Both the position numbers and the translations under genes were made by a program. A stretch of 64,000 nucleotides of DNA from Methyloversatilis universalis FAM5 (GTDB lineage Bacteria > Pseudomonadota > Gammaproteobacteria > Burkholderiales > Rhodocyclaceae): contig NZ_AFHG01000030.1 in the NCBI RefSeq assembly GCF_000214035.2, positions 62,001 through 126,000 on the forward strand, in the 5' to 3' direction. Below the pieces are notes generated by a model. The model was not told where the DNA came from and made no database searches. It worked only from the letters and a program-made list of their open reading frames with translations. Below are positions 20,883 through 28,932 of the stretch, piece after piece; position 1 is the stretch's first letter, and each line of letters opens with the position of its first letter.

Positions 20883-21509
20883 TCAGGCCGGCTTTCTGGC
20901 CACCATGCCGATCACTGCCGACCGCCCGCAATGGGCGCTGCCCTCGTCGAGTTCGTCCTCGTACTCGTCCAGGCGTTCGATCTCCAGCCCGGCAAAGGCC
21001 TCGCGCAGCAGTGCGGCGGTATACAGGTTCTCGACCGCGGACGGCCCGCCGGTGCGGTATTCGAGCTGTTTCGGCGTATAGCCCTGCAGCACGATGCGGC
21101 CGCCCGGGCGCAGCGTGCGCTGCAGCCGCTCGAACAGCGCCGCGCGCTCGTCCGGCGCGGCGAACTGTATGAATACCGCCACCACCAGATCGAAGGCGTC
21201 GTCCGGATAGATCCAGTTCAGCGCATCGGCCAGCGCGAAATCCACCTTCACGCCGCGCGATGCGGCCAGCGCCTCGGCCTTCTCGATGGCCACCGGCGAC
21301 AGTTCGGTGGCGGTCACGTCCAGCCCCTGTTCCGCCAGCCAGACCGCGTTGCGGCCTTCGCCGTCGGCCACGCTGAGCGCGCGCATGCCGGGGGCGAGCA
21401 GGGCGGCCTGGGCCGCCAGATACCGGTTGGGTGCGGTGCCGAACAGATAGGCCTCCCCGGCCGCGCGGTAACGGTCGGACCAGAAATCCTGTGCGTCAGC
21501 GAAGCTCAT
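20883..21509 (-). CDS. Class I SAM-dependent methyltransferase
   Basis: The 208-residue protein has the SAM-binding core: motif I ALSVADGEGRN near residue 45, an acidic residue after strand 2 (ATELSPVA) and FDLVVAVFIQF near residue 105. It looks like the TehB/thiopurine-methyltransferase-like group found as stand-alone soluble enzymes. The ATG at 21509 fits the conserved start (DAQDFWSDRYR). It lies 21 bp downstream of ribA on the same strand and may be co-transcribed. The methyl acceptor is unknown. Confidence 0.8.
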   Translation of the reverse strand: MSFADAQDFWSDRYRAAGEAYLFGTAPNRYLAAQAALLAPGMRALSVADGEGRNAVWLAEQGLDVTATELSPVAIEKAEALAASRGVKVDFALADALNWIYPDDAFDLVVAVFIQFAAPDERAALFERLQRTLRPGGRIVLQGYTPKQLEYRTGGPSAVENLYTAALLREAFAGLEIERLDEYEDELDEGSAHCGRSAVIGMVARKPA

Positions 21510-21530
21510 CGCGTGTGTCCGTGAGGCGGT

Positions 21531-22214
21531 TCAGTCCTGGATGTGGCCCATGCGCTGGGCCTTGGTGGCCAGATAGCGATGGTTCATCGGGTTGGCGCCG
21601 GCATGCAGCGGAATGCGCTCGACCACTTCGACACCTTCGTGCTCCAGCGCCCGCACCTTGAGCGGGTTGTTGGTGAGCAGCCGGGCCTGACGGATGCCGA
21701 GGCTGCGCACGATGTGAGCGGCGTAACGGTAGTCGCGCGCGTCGTCCTCGAAACCCAGCATGCGGTTGGCGTCCACGGTGTCGGCGCCGGTGTCCTGCAG
21801 CGCATAGGCGCGGATCTTGTTGATCAGGCCTATGCCGCGGCCTTCCTGCCGCAGATAGACCAGTGCGCCGCGGCCTTCCGCCGCGATCGCGCGCAGTGAC
21901 GCTTCGAGCTGAGGACCGCAGTCGCAGCGCAGGCTGAACAGCGTGTCGCCGGTCAGGCATTCGGAGTGCAGGCGCAGCATGACCGGTGCGCCGTCGCTGA
22001 AATCGCCCAGCGTCAGCGCCACGTGTTCGAGGCCGGTGGACGGGTCCTGATAGCCGTGCAGCGTGAAATCGGCCCAGCGGGTGGGCAGGCGGCACACGAC
22101 CTCCGACGGCGCGCCGGCCTGCGGCAGGGCATCGGCCGGGTGCCGGCCTGCGGTATCGCCATCCGGCAGGTGGCCGATGGCGCGGTACTTCTTTTCACTG
22201 GATTGCGTGCTCAT
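21531..22214 (-). CDS. ribA: GTP cyclohydrolase II
   Basis: The 227-residue protein has the RibA zinc site (ECLTGDTLFSLRCDCG, three cysteines) and the catalytic YLRQEGRGIGL segment. It converts GTP to the first riboflavin-pathway intermediate, formate and pyrophosphate. It is about 30 residues longer than E. coli RibA, with the extra length at the N-terminus. It is a stand-alone enzyme, not fused to RibB, and no other riboflavin gene is adjacent. The N-terminal extension reads as coding but could be partly avoided by a later start. Confidence 0.93.
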   Translation of the reverse strand: MSTQSSEKKYRAIGHLPDGDTAGRHPADALPQAGAPSEVVCRLPTRWADFTLHGYQDPSTGLEHVALTLGDFSDGAPVMLRLHSECLTGDTLFSLRCDCGPQLEASLRAIAAEGRGALVYLRQEGRGIGLINKIRAYALQDTGADTVDANRMLGFEDDARDYRYAAHIVRSLGIRQARLLTNNPLKVRALEHEGVEVVERIPLHAGANPMNHRYLATKAQRMGHIQD

Positions 22215-22302
22215 GTGCTGCTTTGTGTTGGGGCCTGAAGGGACATGCAGGGGCAGGCCAAGGGGCGTAAGTATGGCCCATGTTGTGCTCCGGGCGGCAC
22301 GG

Positions 22303-23022
22303 TCAGCTTAACCAGCGGGCGATCAGCGGCACGACAATTGCCGTGACGACACCATTCAATCCCATTGCAAGCGCGGAGAAGGCGCCCGCCGTCTCACCGA
22401 GCTGAAAGGCGCGCGCGGTCCCGATGCCATGGGCGCTCATGCCGATGGCGAAGCCGGTCACCGCCGGGTCACGTGTACCGGTGGCCCTGAGCAGGGCCGG
22501 GCCGATGACCGCGCCGACGATGCCGGTCAGGATGACCAGGATGGCGGTCAGCGAGGGCAGGCCACCTATCTTTTCGGAAATGCCCATGGCGATCGGTGTG
22601 GTGACCGATTTCGGCGCCAGTGAAAGCAGCGTACGCGGCTCGGCGCCGAGCGCCCGGGCAACCCACCACACCGACAGCACCGACGCCACTGATCCGGCCA
22701 GCAATGCCAGCATCGTCGGGCCGAACAGCTGCTTCAGCCGCGGCAACTGGGCATACAGCGGCACCGCCAGCGCGACGGTGGCCGGGCCGAGCAGGAAGTG
22801 TACGAACTGGGCGCCGTCAAAATAGACGTCGTAGGGCGTGCCGGTCAGCGTGAGCAGCGCGACGATGAGCGCTACCGCCAGTGCGACCGGATTGGCCAGC
22901 GGGTGTGACCCGAGCTTGAGGTAGAGCGCGTGCGCCGCCTGATAGGCCAGCAGCGTCAGCGTGAGGCCGAGCAGCGGGCTGGCCGCCAGATAGACCCACA
23001 GCTCGCGGATTTCGCCGCTCAT
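22303..23022 (-). CDS. lrgB: LrgB/CidB family membrane protein
   Basis: The 239-residue, multi-membrane protein carries the LrgB signatures PKSVTTPIAM and GMSAHGIGTARA. LrgB works with the holin-like LrgA in control of murein hydrolase activity or in export of small metabolites such as pyruvate. The ATG at 23022 overlaps the lrgA stop codon by 4 nt (ATGA), and the conserved start MSGEIRELW follows. The much longer frame upstream is out-of-frame lrgA. No LytTR or LysR regulator is adjacent. Confidence 0.9.
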   Translation of the reverse strand: MSGEIRELWVYLAASPLLGLTLTLLAYQAAHALYLKLGSHPLANPVALAVALIVALLTLTGTPYDVYFDGAQFVHFLLGPATVALAVPLYAQLPRLKQLFGPTMLALLAGSVASVLSVWWVARALGAEPRTLLSLAPKSVTTPIAMGISEKIGGLPSLTAILVILTGIVGAVIGPALLRATGTRDPAVTGFAIGMSAHGIGTARAFQLGETAGAFSALAMGLNGVVTAIVVPLIARWLS

Positions 23023-23357
23023 CGCCCGCGCGCTCCGAGGCGCAGCACGGCGGCGGTGACCAGCAGCGTGACCGCGCAGCTCAGCACCACGGCGGCCAAT
23101 GTCGGCAGCCACTCGCGGGCGAGCAGCCCGGCGTGCACCATGATGCCGGCGCCAGCCGGTACGAACAGCAGCGACAGGTGCTGCAGCAGGGTGTTGGCGG
23201 TCTCGCGCAGCGGCGCAGGCGTGTCGCCGCGGATCACCAGAGCGGCGAACAGCAGGGCCATGCCGACCACCGGACCCGGCACCGGCAGCCCCAGCCACTG
23301 GACCAGTACTTCCCCGATCAGCTGCAGCACCAGCAGCAGGGTGAGCGACGCGAGCAT
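23019..23357 (-). CDS. lrgA: LrgA/CidA holin-like protein
   Basis: The 112-residue protein has four hydrophobic helices and the family motif GLPVPGPVVGMALLF near residue 30. It is a holin-like inner-membrane protein partnered with LrgB. The ATG at 23357 is preceded by GGAGG five bases upstream and is preferred over the start six codons earlier. The stop overlaps the lrgB start, so the two are translationally coupled. Confidence 0.9.
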   Translation of the reverse strand: MLASLTLLLVLQLIGEVLVQWLGLPVPGPVVGMALLFAALVIRGDTPAPLRETANTLLQHLSLLFVPAGAGIMVHAGLLAREWLPTLAAVVLSCAVTLLVTAAVLRLGARGR

Positions 23358-23410
23358 GGCGACCTCCGGCGGCAAGACATGGCCGGATTCTACGGCGTCC
23401 GCAGATGTGC

Positions 23411-23443
23411 CAAGGCCCCGGTCCTTGCGCTACCGGGGCCTTG
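23411..23443 (-). terminator. Strong hairpin after the ferric-iron binding protein gene
   Basis: Perfect 11-bp arms CAAGGCCCCGG and CCGGGGCCTTG enclose an 11-nt loop. It lies between the stop codon of the iron-binding protein gene and lrgA on the same strand. There is no clear T-run, but the stem is strong enough to separate the two transcripts. Confidence 0.6.
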
Positions 23444-23466
23444 TCTGGCGGGTTTCTATCGCCGGA

Positions 23467-24495
23467 TCAGCGATAGCCGGCGCGGTCGAACACCTTCTGC
23501 GCCTGGGCGGTGGTGCGGGCCAGTTCGCCGACGTTGAGCGTGTCCGCCTTGAAATTGCCGAGCGACTTCAGTTCGGGATTGGACACGACTGCCGACTTCA
23601 CGACCGGCCATTCGTTGTTGCCGTTGGCGAAATACGCCTGCGCTTCGTCGGACGCCAGATATTCCAGGAACTTGACCGCCGCCTCCTTGTTCGGCGCGGT
23701 CTTCAGCATGCCGCCGCCCGAAATGTTGATGTGGGTGCCGAAGCTGGACTGGTTGGGCCATACCACACCCACCTTTTCCATCATCGCGCGGTCTTCCGAC
23801 TTGGTCGAACGCAGCAGCCGCACCAGATAGTAGGTGTTGGACACCGCCACGTCGCATTCGCCGACCGCCACCGCCTTGATCTGGTCGGTGTCGCCGCCCT
23901 TGGGCGCGCGGGCGAAGTTGGCGACCACGCCGCGTGCCCATTCTTCGGTCTTCGCTTCGCCCCAGTGCTGGATCAGCGCCGCGCCGAGCGACACGTTGTA
24001 CGGGTGTGCGCCCGAACGCGAGCACAGCTTGCCTTTCAGCGACGGCTTGGCCAGATCTTCGTAGTTGGCCACGTCCGAGGACTTGAGCTTGAGCTTGTTG
24101 TAGATGATGACGCGGGCGCGGGTCGAGAACGCGAACCAGCCGTTTTCCGGGTCGCGCAGATGGGCCGGAATGCGTTCTTCCAGCACTGCCGACTTGATCG
24201 GCGCGAACAGGCCCATCGCGTCAGCCTGGGCCAGACGGGATGCGTCGACCGTGATGAACACGTCTGCCGGGCTGTTCGCACCTTCGTTGCGGATGCGCTC
24301 GACCAGTTCGTCTTCCTTGCCTTCGATGCGGTTGATCTTGATGCCGGTCTGGCGGGTGAAGTTCGAGTACAGCGCTTCGTCGGTCTGGTAATGACGCGCG
24401 GAGTAGAGATTGAGCACCTTTTCCTGGGCGATGGCCGGGGACAGCGCCAGAGCGGCGGCCACGGCGGCGGCGATGCGGATCATGCGGGCTTTCAT
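23467..24495 (-). CDS. Fe(III) ABC transporter substrate-binding protein (FbpA/FutA-like)
   Basis: The 342-residue exported protein has a signal peptide cleaved near AIAQEK, then VLNLYSARHYQTDEALY, which begins the transferrin-like ferric-binding fold. YNVSLGAALIQHWG and SNTYYLVRLL are near the paired-tyrosine iron site. It would bind ferric iron in the periplasm for an ABC importer; the permease and ATPase genes are not in the window. The ATG at 24495 has a GGAG site. A sigma-70-like promoter and Fur-like dyads lie upstream, which supports iron repression. It diverges from a DUF2325 gene. Confidence 0.9.
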   Translation of the reverse strand: MKARMIRIAAAVAAALALSPAIAQEKVLNLYSARHYQTDEALYSNFTRQTGIKINRIEGKEDELVERIRNEGANSPADVFITVDASRLAQADAMGLFAPIKSAVLEERIPAHLRDPENGWFAFSTRARVIIYNKLKLKSSDVANYEDLAKPSLKGKLCSRSGAHPYNVSLGAALIQHWGEAKTEEWARGVVANFARAPKGGDTDQIKAVAVGECDVAVSNTYYLVRLLRSTKSEDRAMMEKVGVVWPNQSSFGTHINISGGGMLKTAPNKEAAVKFLEYLASDEAQAYFANGNNEWPVVKSAVVSNPELKSLGNFKADTLNVGELARTTAQAQKVFDRAGYR

Positions 24496-24565
24496 GAGAA
24501 CTCCGGAAATGTGCGGTTCGGTGCGGGCAGGCGCGCGGAGGGCGGCCACTGCCGACGCGGGCCGG

Positions 24566-24594
24566 AAATTATCAGAAGCATTTCGTAATTGCAA
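24566..24594 (-). promoter_or_regulatory. Promoter of the ferric-binding protein gene
   Basis: On the minus strand, TTGCAA (24594-24589) and TAATTT (24571-24566) are spaced by 17 bp, close to the sigma-70 consensus. Because TTGCAA is its own complement, the same hexamer also sits 17 bp before TATTGT (24612-24617) on the plus strand, facing the DUF2325 gene. Confidence 0.65.
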
Positions 24595-24607
24595 ACCATT
24601 CGCAATT
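24587..24607. promoter_or_regulatory. Inverted repeat over the shared -35, candidate operator
   Basis: Arms AATTGCAAA and TTCGCAATT match at 8 of 9 positions around a 3-bp centre. The dyad covers the -35 element shared by the two divergent promoters, so a bound repressor would block both. It may be a second Fur site or the site of another regulator. Confidence 0.5.
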
Positions 24608-24618
24608 GCATTATTGTA

Positions 24619-24637
24619 AATGCGAATCGTTCTCATG
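24619..24637 (+). promoter_or_regulatory. Fur-box-like operator
   Basis: AATGCGAATCGTTCTCATG matches the palindrome AATGAGAATCATTCTCATT at 16 of 19 positions, the form of Fur box common in proteobacteria. It lies just downstream of the plus-strand -10 and 13 bp before the DUF2325 start, and is close enough to the divergent iron-binding protein gene to control both. Confidence 0.7.
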
Positions 24638-24649
24638 AAGGATATTTGC

Positions 24650-24970
24650 ATGGACGCAGTGCTGGTCGGGGCCGATCGCCTCGGCAACATTCCCGATGTG
24701 CTGGCCGAATTCGGCCTGAAGATCCGGCATCACATCACCGGTCGCGATCCCAAGCATCAGCGGCAGGCGCAACGCCTGCCCGGAGGCACCGACGTGGTGA
24801 TCCTGTTCACCGATTTTCTCGGTCACAACGTGATGAAGGCGTTCCGCGACGCGGCGCGCGAAAGTGGCGTGCCGGTGGTGGCCTGCCGGCGTTCGGTGTG
24901 CGCGCTGAAGTCGGCGCTGGAGGGGTGCGGAGCGGTGCGCTGCGCGGAGTGTCCGCGCAGCCGGGGATGA
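24650..24970 (+). CDS. DUF2325 domain protein, Cys-rich C-terminus
   Basis: The 106-residue protein begins MDAVLVGADRLGNIP and has the Rossmann-like DUF2325 pattern with VVILFTDFLGHNVMKAF in the middle. The C-terminus has cysteines at 79, 84, 93, 98 and 101, the last two as CxxC. I infer possible metal or redox sensing; no function is established for the family that I can cite. The ATG at 24650 has GAAGGA upstream and is preferred over earlier in-frame ATGs at 24620 and 24635, which overlap the Fur box. It diverges from a ferric-iron binding protein gene and ends exactly against the convergent NlpC/P60 gene. Confidence 0.75.
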   Translation: MDAVLVGADRLGNIPDVLAEFGLKIRHHITGRDPKHQRQAQRLPGGTDVVILFTDFLGHNVMKAFRDAARESGVPVVACRRSVCALKSALEGCGAVRCAECPRSRG

Positions 24971-25564
24971 TCAGCGCAGCGACATGCCCGAGGTGTCGTC
25001 CACCTCGATGCGGCGCGCGCCATTGAAGCGCTTGGCCCAGTAGCGGCCGGTCATGTCGTCCACCCGCACGCCGCCGCCGCGGGAATTGGCGTGCATGAAC
25101 TTGTTGTTGCCCAGGTAGATGCCGACATGGGAGAAGGAGCGGCGCAGGGTGTTGAAGAACACCAGATCGCCCGGCTGCAGTTCTTCCTTCGGCACGGTTT
25201 CACCGACGCGCGCCATTTCGACCGCGGTGCGCGGCAGCAGCACGCCCAGCGCATCCGAGAACACGTGGCGCACGAAGCCGCTGCAGTCAAAGCCGCTCTG
25301 CGGCGTATTGCCGCCGAAGCGGTAGCGCACGCCGAGCAGAGAAAGACCGCTGTCCACCAGATCGGTCACCGCGTCCGCTGCTGCCGCGGCGTGCTCGGCG
25401 ATACGGTCGGCGGGCAGATACTGGGAGAAGGAGAACTTGCCGGATTCCGTGGTCGTGGCCGTGGCCGGTGCCTGGACCGGTTCGGCGTGGGCGGGTGCGA
25501 CGGCCAGAGCAATACCGGCCACCGCCGCACACAACCACATGCGGAGAAGGGGAATTCGGATCAT
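24971..25564 (-). CDS. NlpC/P60 family cell-wall hydrolase
   Basis: The 197-residue exported protein has a signal peptide ending near APAHA, a linker, then an NlpC/P60 domain with catalytic Cys in FDCSGFVRHVF, His in FSHVGIYLG and a third polar site in FMHANSRG. These enzymes cleave stem peptides of peptidoglycan, typically at the D-Glu-diamino acid bond. There is no LysM or SH3 targeting domain, so localisation may depend on partners. It converges with the DUF2325 gene with no spacer, and it diverges from the response-regulator gene. Confidence 0.9.
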   Translation of the reverse strand: MIRIPLLRMWLCAAVAGIALAVAPAHAEPVQAPATATTTESGKFSFSQYLPADRIAEHAAAAADAVTDLVDSGLSLLGVRYRFGGNTPQSGFDCSGFVRHVFSDALGVLLPRTAVEMARVGETVPKEELQPGDLVFFNTLRRSFSHVGIYLGNNKFMHANSRGGGVRVDDMTGRYWAKRFNGARRIEVDDTSGMSLR

Positions 25565-25601
25565 GGGGCCGGACTATACCGGTGCGATCCCGTACTGCCA
25601 A

Positions 25602-25631
25602 GTTTTCCGACACTGACCGTTTTCCGACACT
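25602..25631. repeat. Two 13-bp direct repeats upstream of the response-regulator gene
   Basis: GTTTTCCGACACT occurs at 25602-25614 and again at 25619-25631, a 17-bp period. The pair sits in the 182-bp gap between the NlpC gene and the REC-GGDEF gene and could be a direct-repeat binding site. No family of regulator is recognised. Confidence 0.5.
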
Positions 25632-25704
25632 TTCTTCCGTCCCGGGTGCGCCGCCGTTGCACCGTCCGCGTACTTGTTGCCCGCCATCGGGCCCGCTTCG
25701 CCCT

Positions 25705-25710
25705 TACAAT
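25705..25710 (+). promoter_or_regulatory. Probable -10 of the response-regulator gene
   Basis: TACAAT lies 36 nt before the ATG. No good -35 at 16-18 bp was found, so the promoter may need an activator; the direct repeats at 25602-25631 are about 75 bp upstream. Confidence 0.4.
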
Positions 25711-25746
25711 CCGCGTTCCGATGACTTCACGGCCCGTCCGCGTTTC

Positions 25747-26919
25747 ATGAGCGATCCGCAGCCCAGCGATGATGTGATGCACGCCAAGGTGCTTGTCGTG
25801 GACGATTCGCGCATGGTCCGGGCGTCCATCATCAAGCGCATCCGCGACCGTTTCGAGTGCCGTGAAGAAGCGGACGGTGAAGCCGGCTGGGCGGCGCTGC
25901 TGGTGGATGACAGCATCCAGGTGGTGCTGTCCGACCTCAGCATGCCGCATCTGGACGGCTACGGCCTGCTCGAGCGCATCCGCGCGTCCAACATTCCGCG
26001 CATCGCGGAAATCCCGGTCATCATGATTTCCGGCGACGAGGACGACTCGGCGCGCGAGCGCGCCCGGGCGCTGGGCGCCAACGACTTCATCACCAAGGGC
26101 ATCGGCACGGTCGAACTGCTGGCGCGCATCGAATCGGCCAGCATGCTGAGCAAGGCCAGCCGCCAGCTCGCCGACAGCCGGGAGGCGCTGGCGGCCGCGT
26201 CGCCGATCGACCCGGAATCCGGTCTGGCCACGCCGCAGTACATGCAGATCCACGGCGAGCAGCTGCTGTCCGCCGCTGCGCGCTATCACGGCCAGGTGAG
26301 CGTGCTCATCGTCGGCATCGACAACTTTGCCGACATCGTGCGCAACTTCGGTCGTCACGTGACCGACCTGATCATGCGCAAGCTGGCCAAGGTGCTGGCC
26401 ACCAAGGTGCGCAAGGAAGACACCTTCTCGCAGATCGGCGACGGCCAGTTCGCCATCATCACGCCGGACATCAGCCTGCAGAGCGCCGAGCAGTTCGCCA
26501 ACCGCATGCGCAGCGTGATCGCCGCGACCGCGATGCAGTACCGCGGCCAGACGCTGCGCATCAGCCTGAACATCGGCGTCGCGAACAGCGTGGCCGACGG
26601 CGCGGAGTCGGTTTCGCAGATGCTGGGCCTGGCGGTCGCGCGGGCCGACATTGCGCACCGCGAAGGCGGCAACACGGTGCGCAGCAGCGGTGGCGAGCCG
26701 CAGAAATTCGCCTGGACCGCCGGCATCGTGAGCATCGAGCGCGCGCTGCTGCTGATCAAGTCCGGCGCGCAGGCGGAAATTGAGCCGCAGCTGCCGGCGC
26801 TGATCTACCGTCTGCTGCCGCTGCTCGAGTTGATCGACGTCAAGCACGAGTGCAACTTGCCGCTGGAGCGCTTGCGCGCGCTGGCCGCCGAGGCCGATAC
26901 TTCGCTGCTCGGCAAATAA
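25747..26919 (+). CDS. Response regulator with degenerate GGDEF domain
   Basis: The 390-residue soluble protein has a receiver domain at about 12-130 with phospho-acceptor Asp 63 (LSDLSMPHLDG) and conserved Lys (FITKG). A GGDEF-fold domain follows at about 150-325. The active-site motif reads GDGQF at 231-235 where GGDEF is expected, so cyclase activity is doubtful. The upstream I-site RxxD is intact (RKED, 222-225, five residues before the motif). About 60 extra residues at the C-terminus look helical. I infer a phosphorylation-controlled c-di-GMP receptor, not a synthase. The ATG at 25747 is chosen because earlier codons lack domain similarity. Confidence 0.88.
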   Translation: MSDPQPSDDVMHAKVLVVDDSRMVRASIIKRIRDRFECREEADGEAGWAALLVDDSIQVVLSDLSMPHLDGYGLLERIRASNIPRIAEIPVIMISGDEDDSARERARALGANDFITKGIGTVELLARIESASMLSKASRQLADSREALAAASPIDPESGLATPQYMQIHGEQLLSAAARYHGQVSVLIVGIDNFADIVRNFGRHVTDLIMRKLAKVLATKVRKEDTFSQIGDGQFAIITPDISLQSAEQFANRMRSVIAATAMQYRGQTLRISLNIGVANSVADGAESVSQMLGLAVARADIAHREGGNTVRSSGGEPQKFAWTAGIVSIERALLLIKSGAQAEIEPQLPALIYRLLPLLELIDVKHECNLPLERLRALAAEADTSLLGK

Positions 26920-26977
26920 GCACACAACAAGAACAACCACATCAATTCAATGGATGTGCGGGGGTTGGAGGAAGTGA

Positions 26978-28867
26978 ATGTCAGCAAGCAAGGAGTTTCG
27001 CGCCCGTTCCATCGCTCAGCGTGATGCATTCTGGGCAGAGCAGGCCGAACTGATCGCCTGGCAGGCGAAGCCGCAGCAGATCTGCGATTTTTCCCGCCCG
27101 CCGTTTGCCAAATGGTTCGTCGGCGGCACCACGAACCTGTGCCACAACGCAGTGGACAGGCATGCCGCCGAGCGCCCGGACGCCCCGGCCCTCATCTTCG
27201 TATCGACCGAAACCGATACCGAAAAGACCTATTCGTTCGCCGAGTTGCAGCGCGAGGTCGAGCGCACTGCAGCCATCCTGCAGTCGCTGGGCGTTGGCCG
27301 TGGCGACCGCGTGCTCATCTACATGCCGATGATTGCCGAGGCGGCATTCGCGATGCTGGCCTGTACCCGCATCGGTGCCATCCACTCGGTGGTGTTCGGC
27401 GGATTCGCGTCCGGCTCGCTGGCCACCCGCATCGATGATGCGAAGCCCAAGGTCATCGTGTCGGCCGAAGCCGGCATGCGCGGCGGCAAGGTCGTACCCT
27501 ACAAGCACCTGCTGGACGAAGCCTGCGCGCTGGCCCAGTTCCCGCCGGAAAAGGTGCTCATGGTCGATCGCGGACTGGAAAAGGATTTTCCGCGTACCGA
27601 AGGCCGCGACGTCGATTACGCGACGCTGCGCGCGCAGCACATGGACGCGAAAGTGCCCTGCGTCTGGCTGGAATCCAGCGAACCGTCCTACATCCTGTAC
27701 ACCTCCGGCACAACCGGCAAGCCCAAGGGCGTGCAGCGTGACACCGGCGGCTACTGCGTCGCGCTGGCCGCGTCGATGAAGCACATTTACTGCGGCAATC
27801 CGGGCGAAACGATGTTCACGACATCGGACATCGGCTGGGTGGTCGGTCACAGCTACATCATCTACGGCCCGCTGATCGCCGGCATGGCCACGCTGATGTA
27901 CGAGGGCACGCCGCTGCGCCCGGACCCGGGCATCTGGTGGAGCCTGGTCGAGAAGTACAAGGTGTCGGTCATGTTCTCGGCGCCGACCGCCGCCCGCGTG
28001 CTGAAGAAGCAGGATCCGGCCTATCTGAAGAAATACGACCTGTCGTCGCTGCGCCAGATCTTCCTGGCGGGCGAGCCGCTGGACGAGCCGACCCACGAGT
28101 GGCTGATGACCGCGCTCGACAAGCCGGTGATCGACAACTACTGGCAGACCGAAACCGGCTGGCCCATCCTGTGCGAACTGCCGGGGGTCGAGAAGACGCC
28201 GGTGCAGCTCGGTTCGCCCGGTCGCCCGGCCTACGGCTACGACCTGCGCATCTTCCGCGAGGACGGCAGCGAGTGCGGCCCGAACGAGAAGGGCATCGTC
28301 GGCATCGTGCCGCCGCTGCCGCCCGGTTGCCTGTCCACCGTGTGGGGCGACGACGACCGCTTCGTGCGCACCTATTTCTCGCTGTTCAAGTCGCCACTGG
28401 TGTATTCGTCCTTCGACTGGGGCATCCGCGACGAAGCCGGCTATCACAAGATCCTGGGCCGCACCGACGACGTGATCAACGTTGCCGGTCACCGGCTGGG
28501 CACCCGCGAGATTGAGGAAGCCATCCAGGCGCACTCGGCGATCGCCGAAGTGGCGGTGGTCGGCGTGGCCGATCAGCTCAAGGGCCAGTTGCCGCTGGCT
28601 TTCGCGGTGGTGAAGGATCCTGCCCGCATCGCGACCGCGGACGACCGTGCGAAGCTGGAAAAGGAAGTGATGCAGACCGTGGATGGCCTGCTGGGTGCGA
28701 TCGCGCGTCCGGGCCGGGTCATGTTCGTGAACGGCCTGCCCAAGACCCGGTCCGGCAAGATGCTGCGGCGTTCCATCCAGGCGATCGCCGAAGGCCGTGA
28801 TCCGGGCGATCTGACCACGCTGGACGATCCGAGCACGCTGGACCAGGTGCGTGCCGCGCTGGGCTGA
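26978..28867 (+). CDS. prpE: Propionate--CoA ligase
   Basis: The 629-residue AMP-forming acyl-CoA synthetase has the P-loop YTSGTTGKPKGVQRDTGGY, NYWQTETGWP, and the C-terminal KTRSGKMLRR lysine that is the target of reversible acetylation in this family. Size and the CDFSRPPFAKWFVGG start match PrpE more than Acs. It activates propionate (and some acetate) to the CoA thioester. A GGAGGAAGTGA ribosome-binding site precedes the ATG. No methylcitrate genes are nearby, so propionyl-CoA must be processed elsewhere. An intrinsic terminator follows. Confidence 0.93.
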   Translation: MSASKEFRARSIAQRDAFWAEQAELIAWQAKPQQICDFSRPPFAKWFVGGTTNLCHNAVDRHAAERPDAPALIFVSTETDTEKTYSFAELQREVERTAAILQSLGVGRGDRVLIYMPMIAEAAFAMLACTRIGAIHSVVFGGFASGSLATRIDDAKPKVIVSAEAGMRGGKVVPYKHLLDEACALAQFPPEKVLMVDRGLEKDFPRTEGRDVDYATLRAQHMDAKVPCVWLESSEPSYILYTSGTTGKPKGVQRDTGGYCVALAASMKHIYCGNPGETMFTTSDIGWVVGHSYIIYGPLIAGMATLMYEGTPLRPDPGIWWSLVEKYKVSVMFSAPTAARVLKKQDPAYLKKYDLSSLRQIFLAGEPLDEPTHEWLMTALDKPVIDNYWQTETGWPILCELPGVEKTPVQLGSPGRPAYGYDLRIFREDGSECGPNEKGIVGIVPPLPPGCLSTVWGDDDRFVRTYFSLFKSPLVYSSFDWGIRDEAGYHKILGRTDDVINVAGHRLGTREIEEAIQAHSAIAEVAVVGVADQLKGQLPLAFAVVKDPARIATADDRAKLEKEVMQTVDGLLGAIARPGRVMFVNGLPKTRSGKMLRRSIQAIAEGRDPGDLTTLDDPSTLDQVRAALG

Positions 28868-28890
28868 CGCTGTACGCAGGTCATGAAAAA

Positions 28891-28913
28891 GGCACCCTGC
28901 GGGGTGCCTTTTT
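28891..28913. terminator. Bidirectional intrinsic terminator after prpE
   Basis: Stem GGCACCC/GGGTGCC with loop TGCG is followed by TTTTT and preceded by AAAAA, so it can end both prpE and the convergent mutarotase gene. Confidence 0.92.
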
Positions 28914-28932
28914 CATTGCTGCGCAGCGCCGC

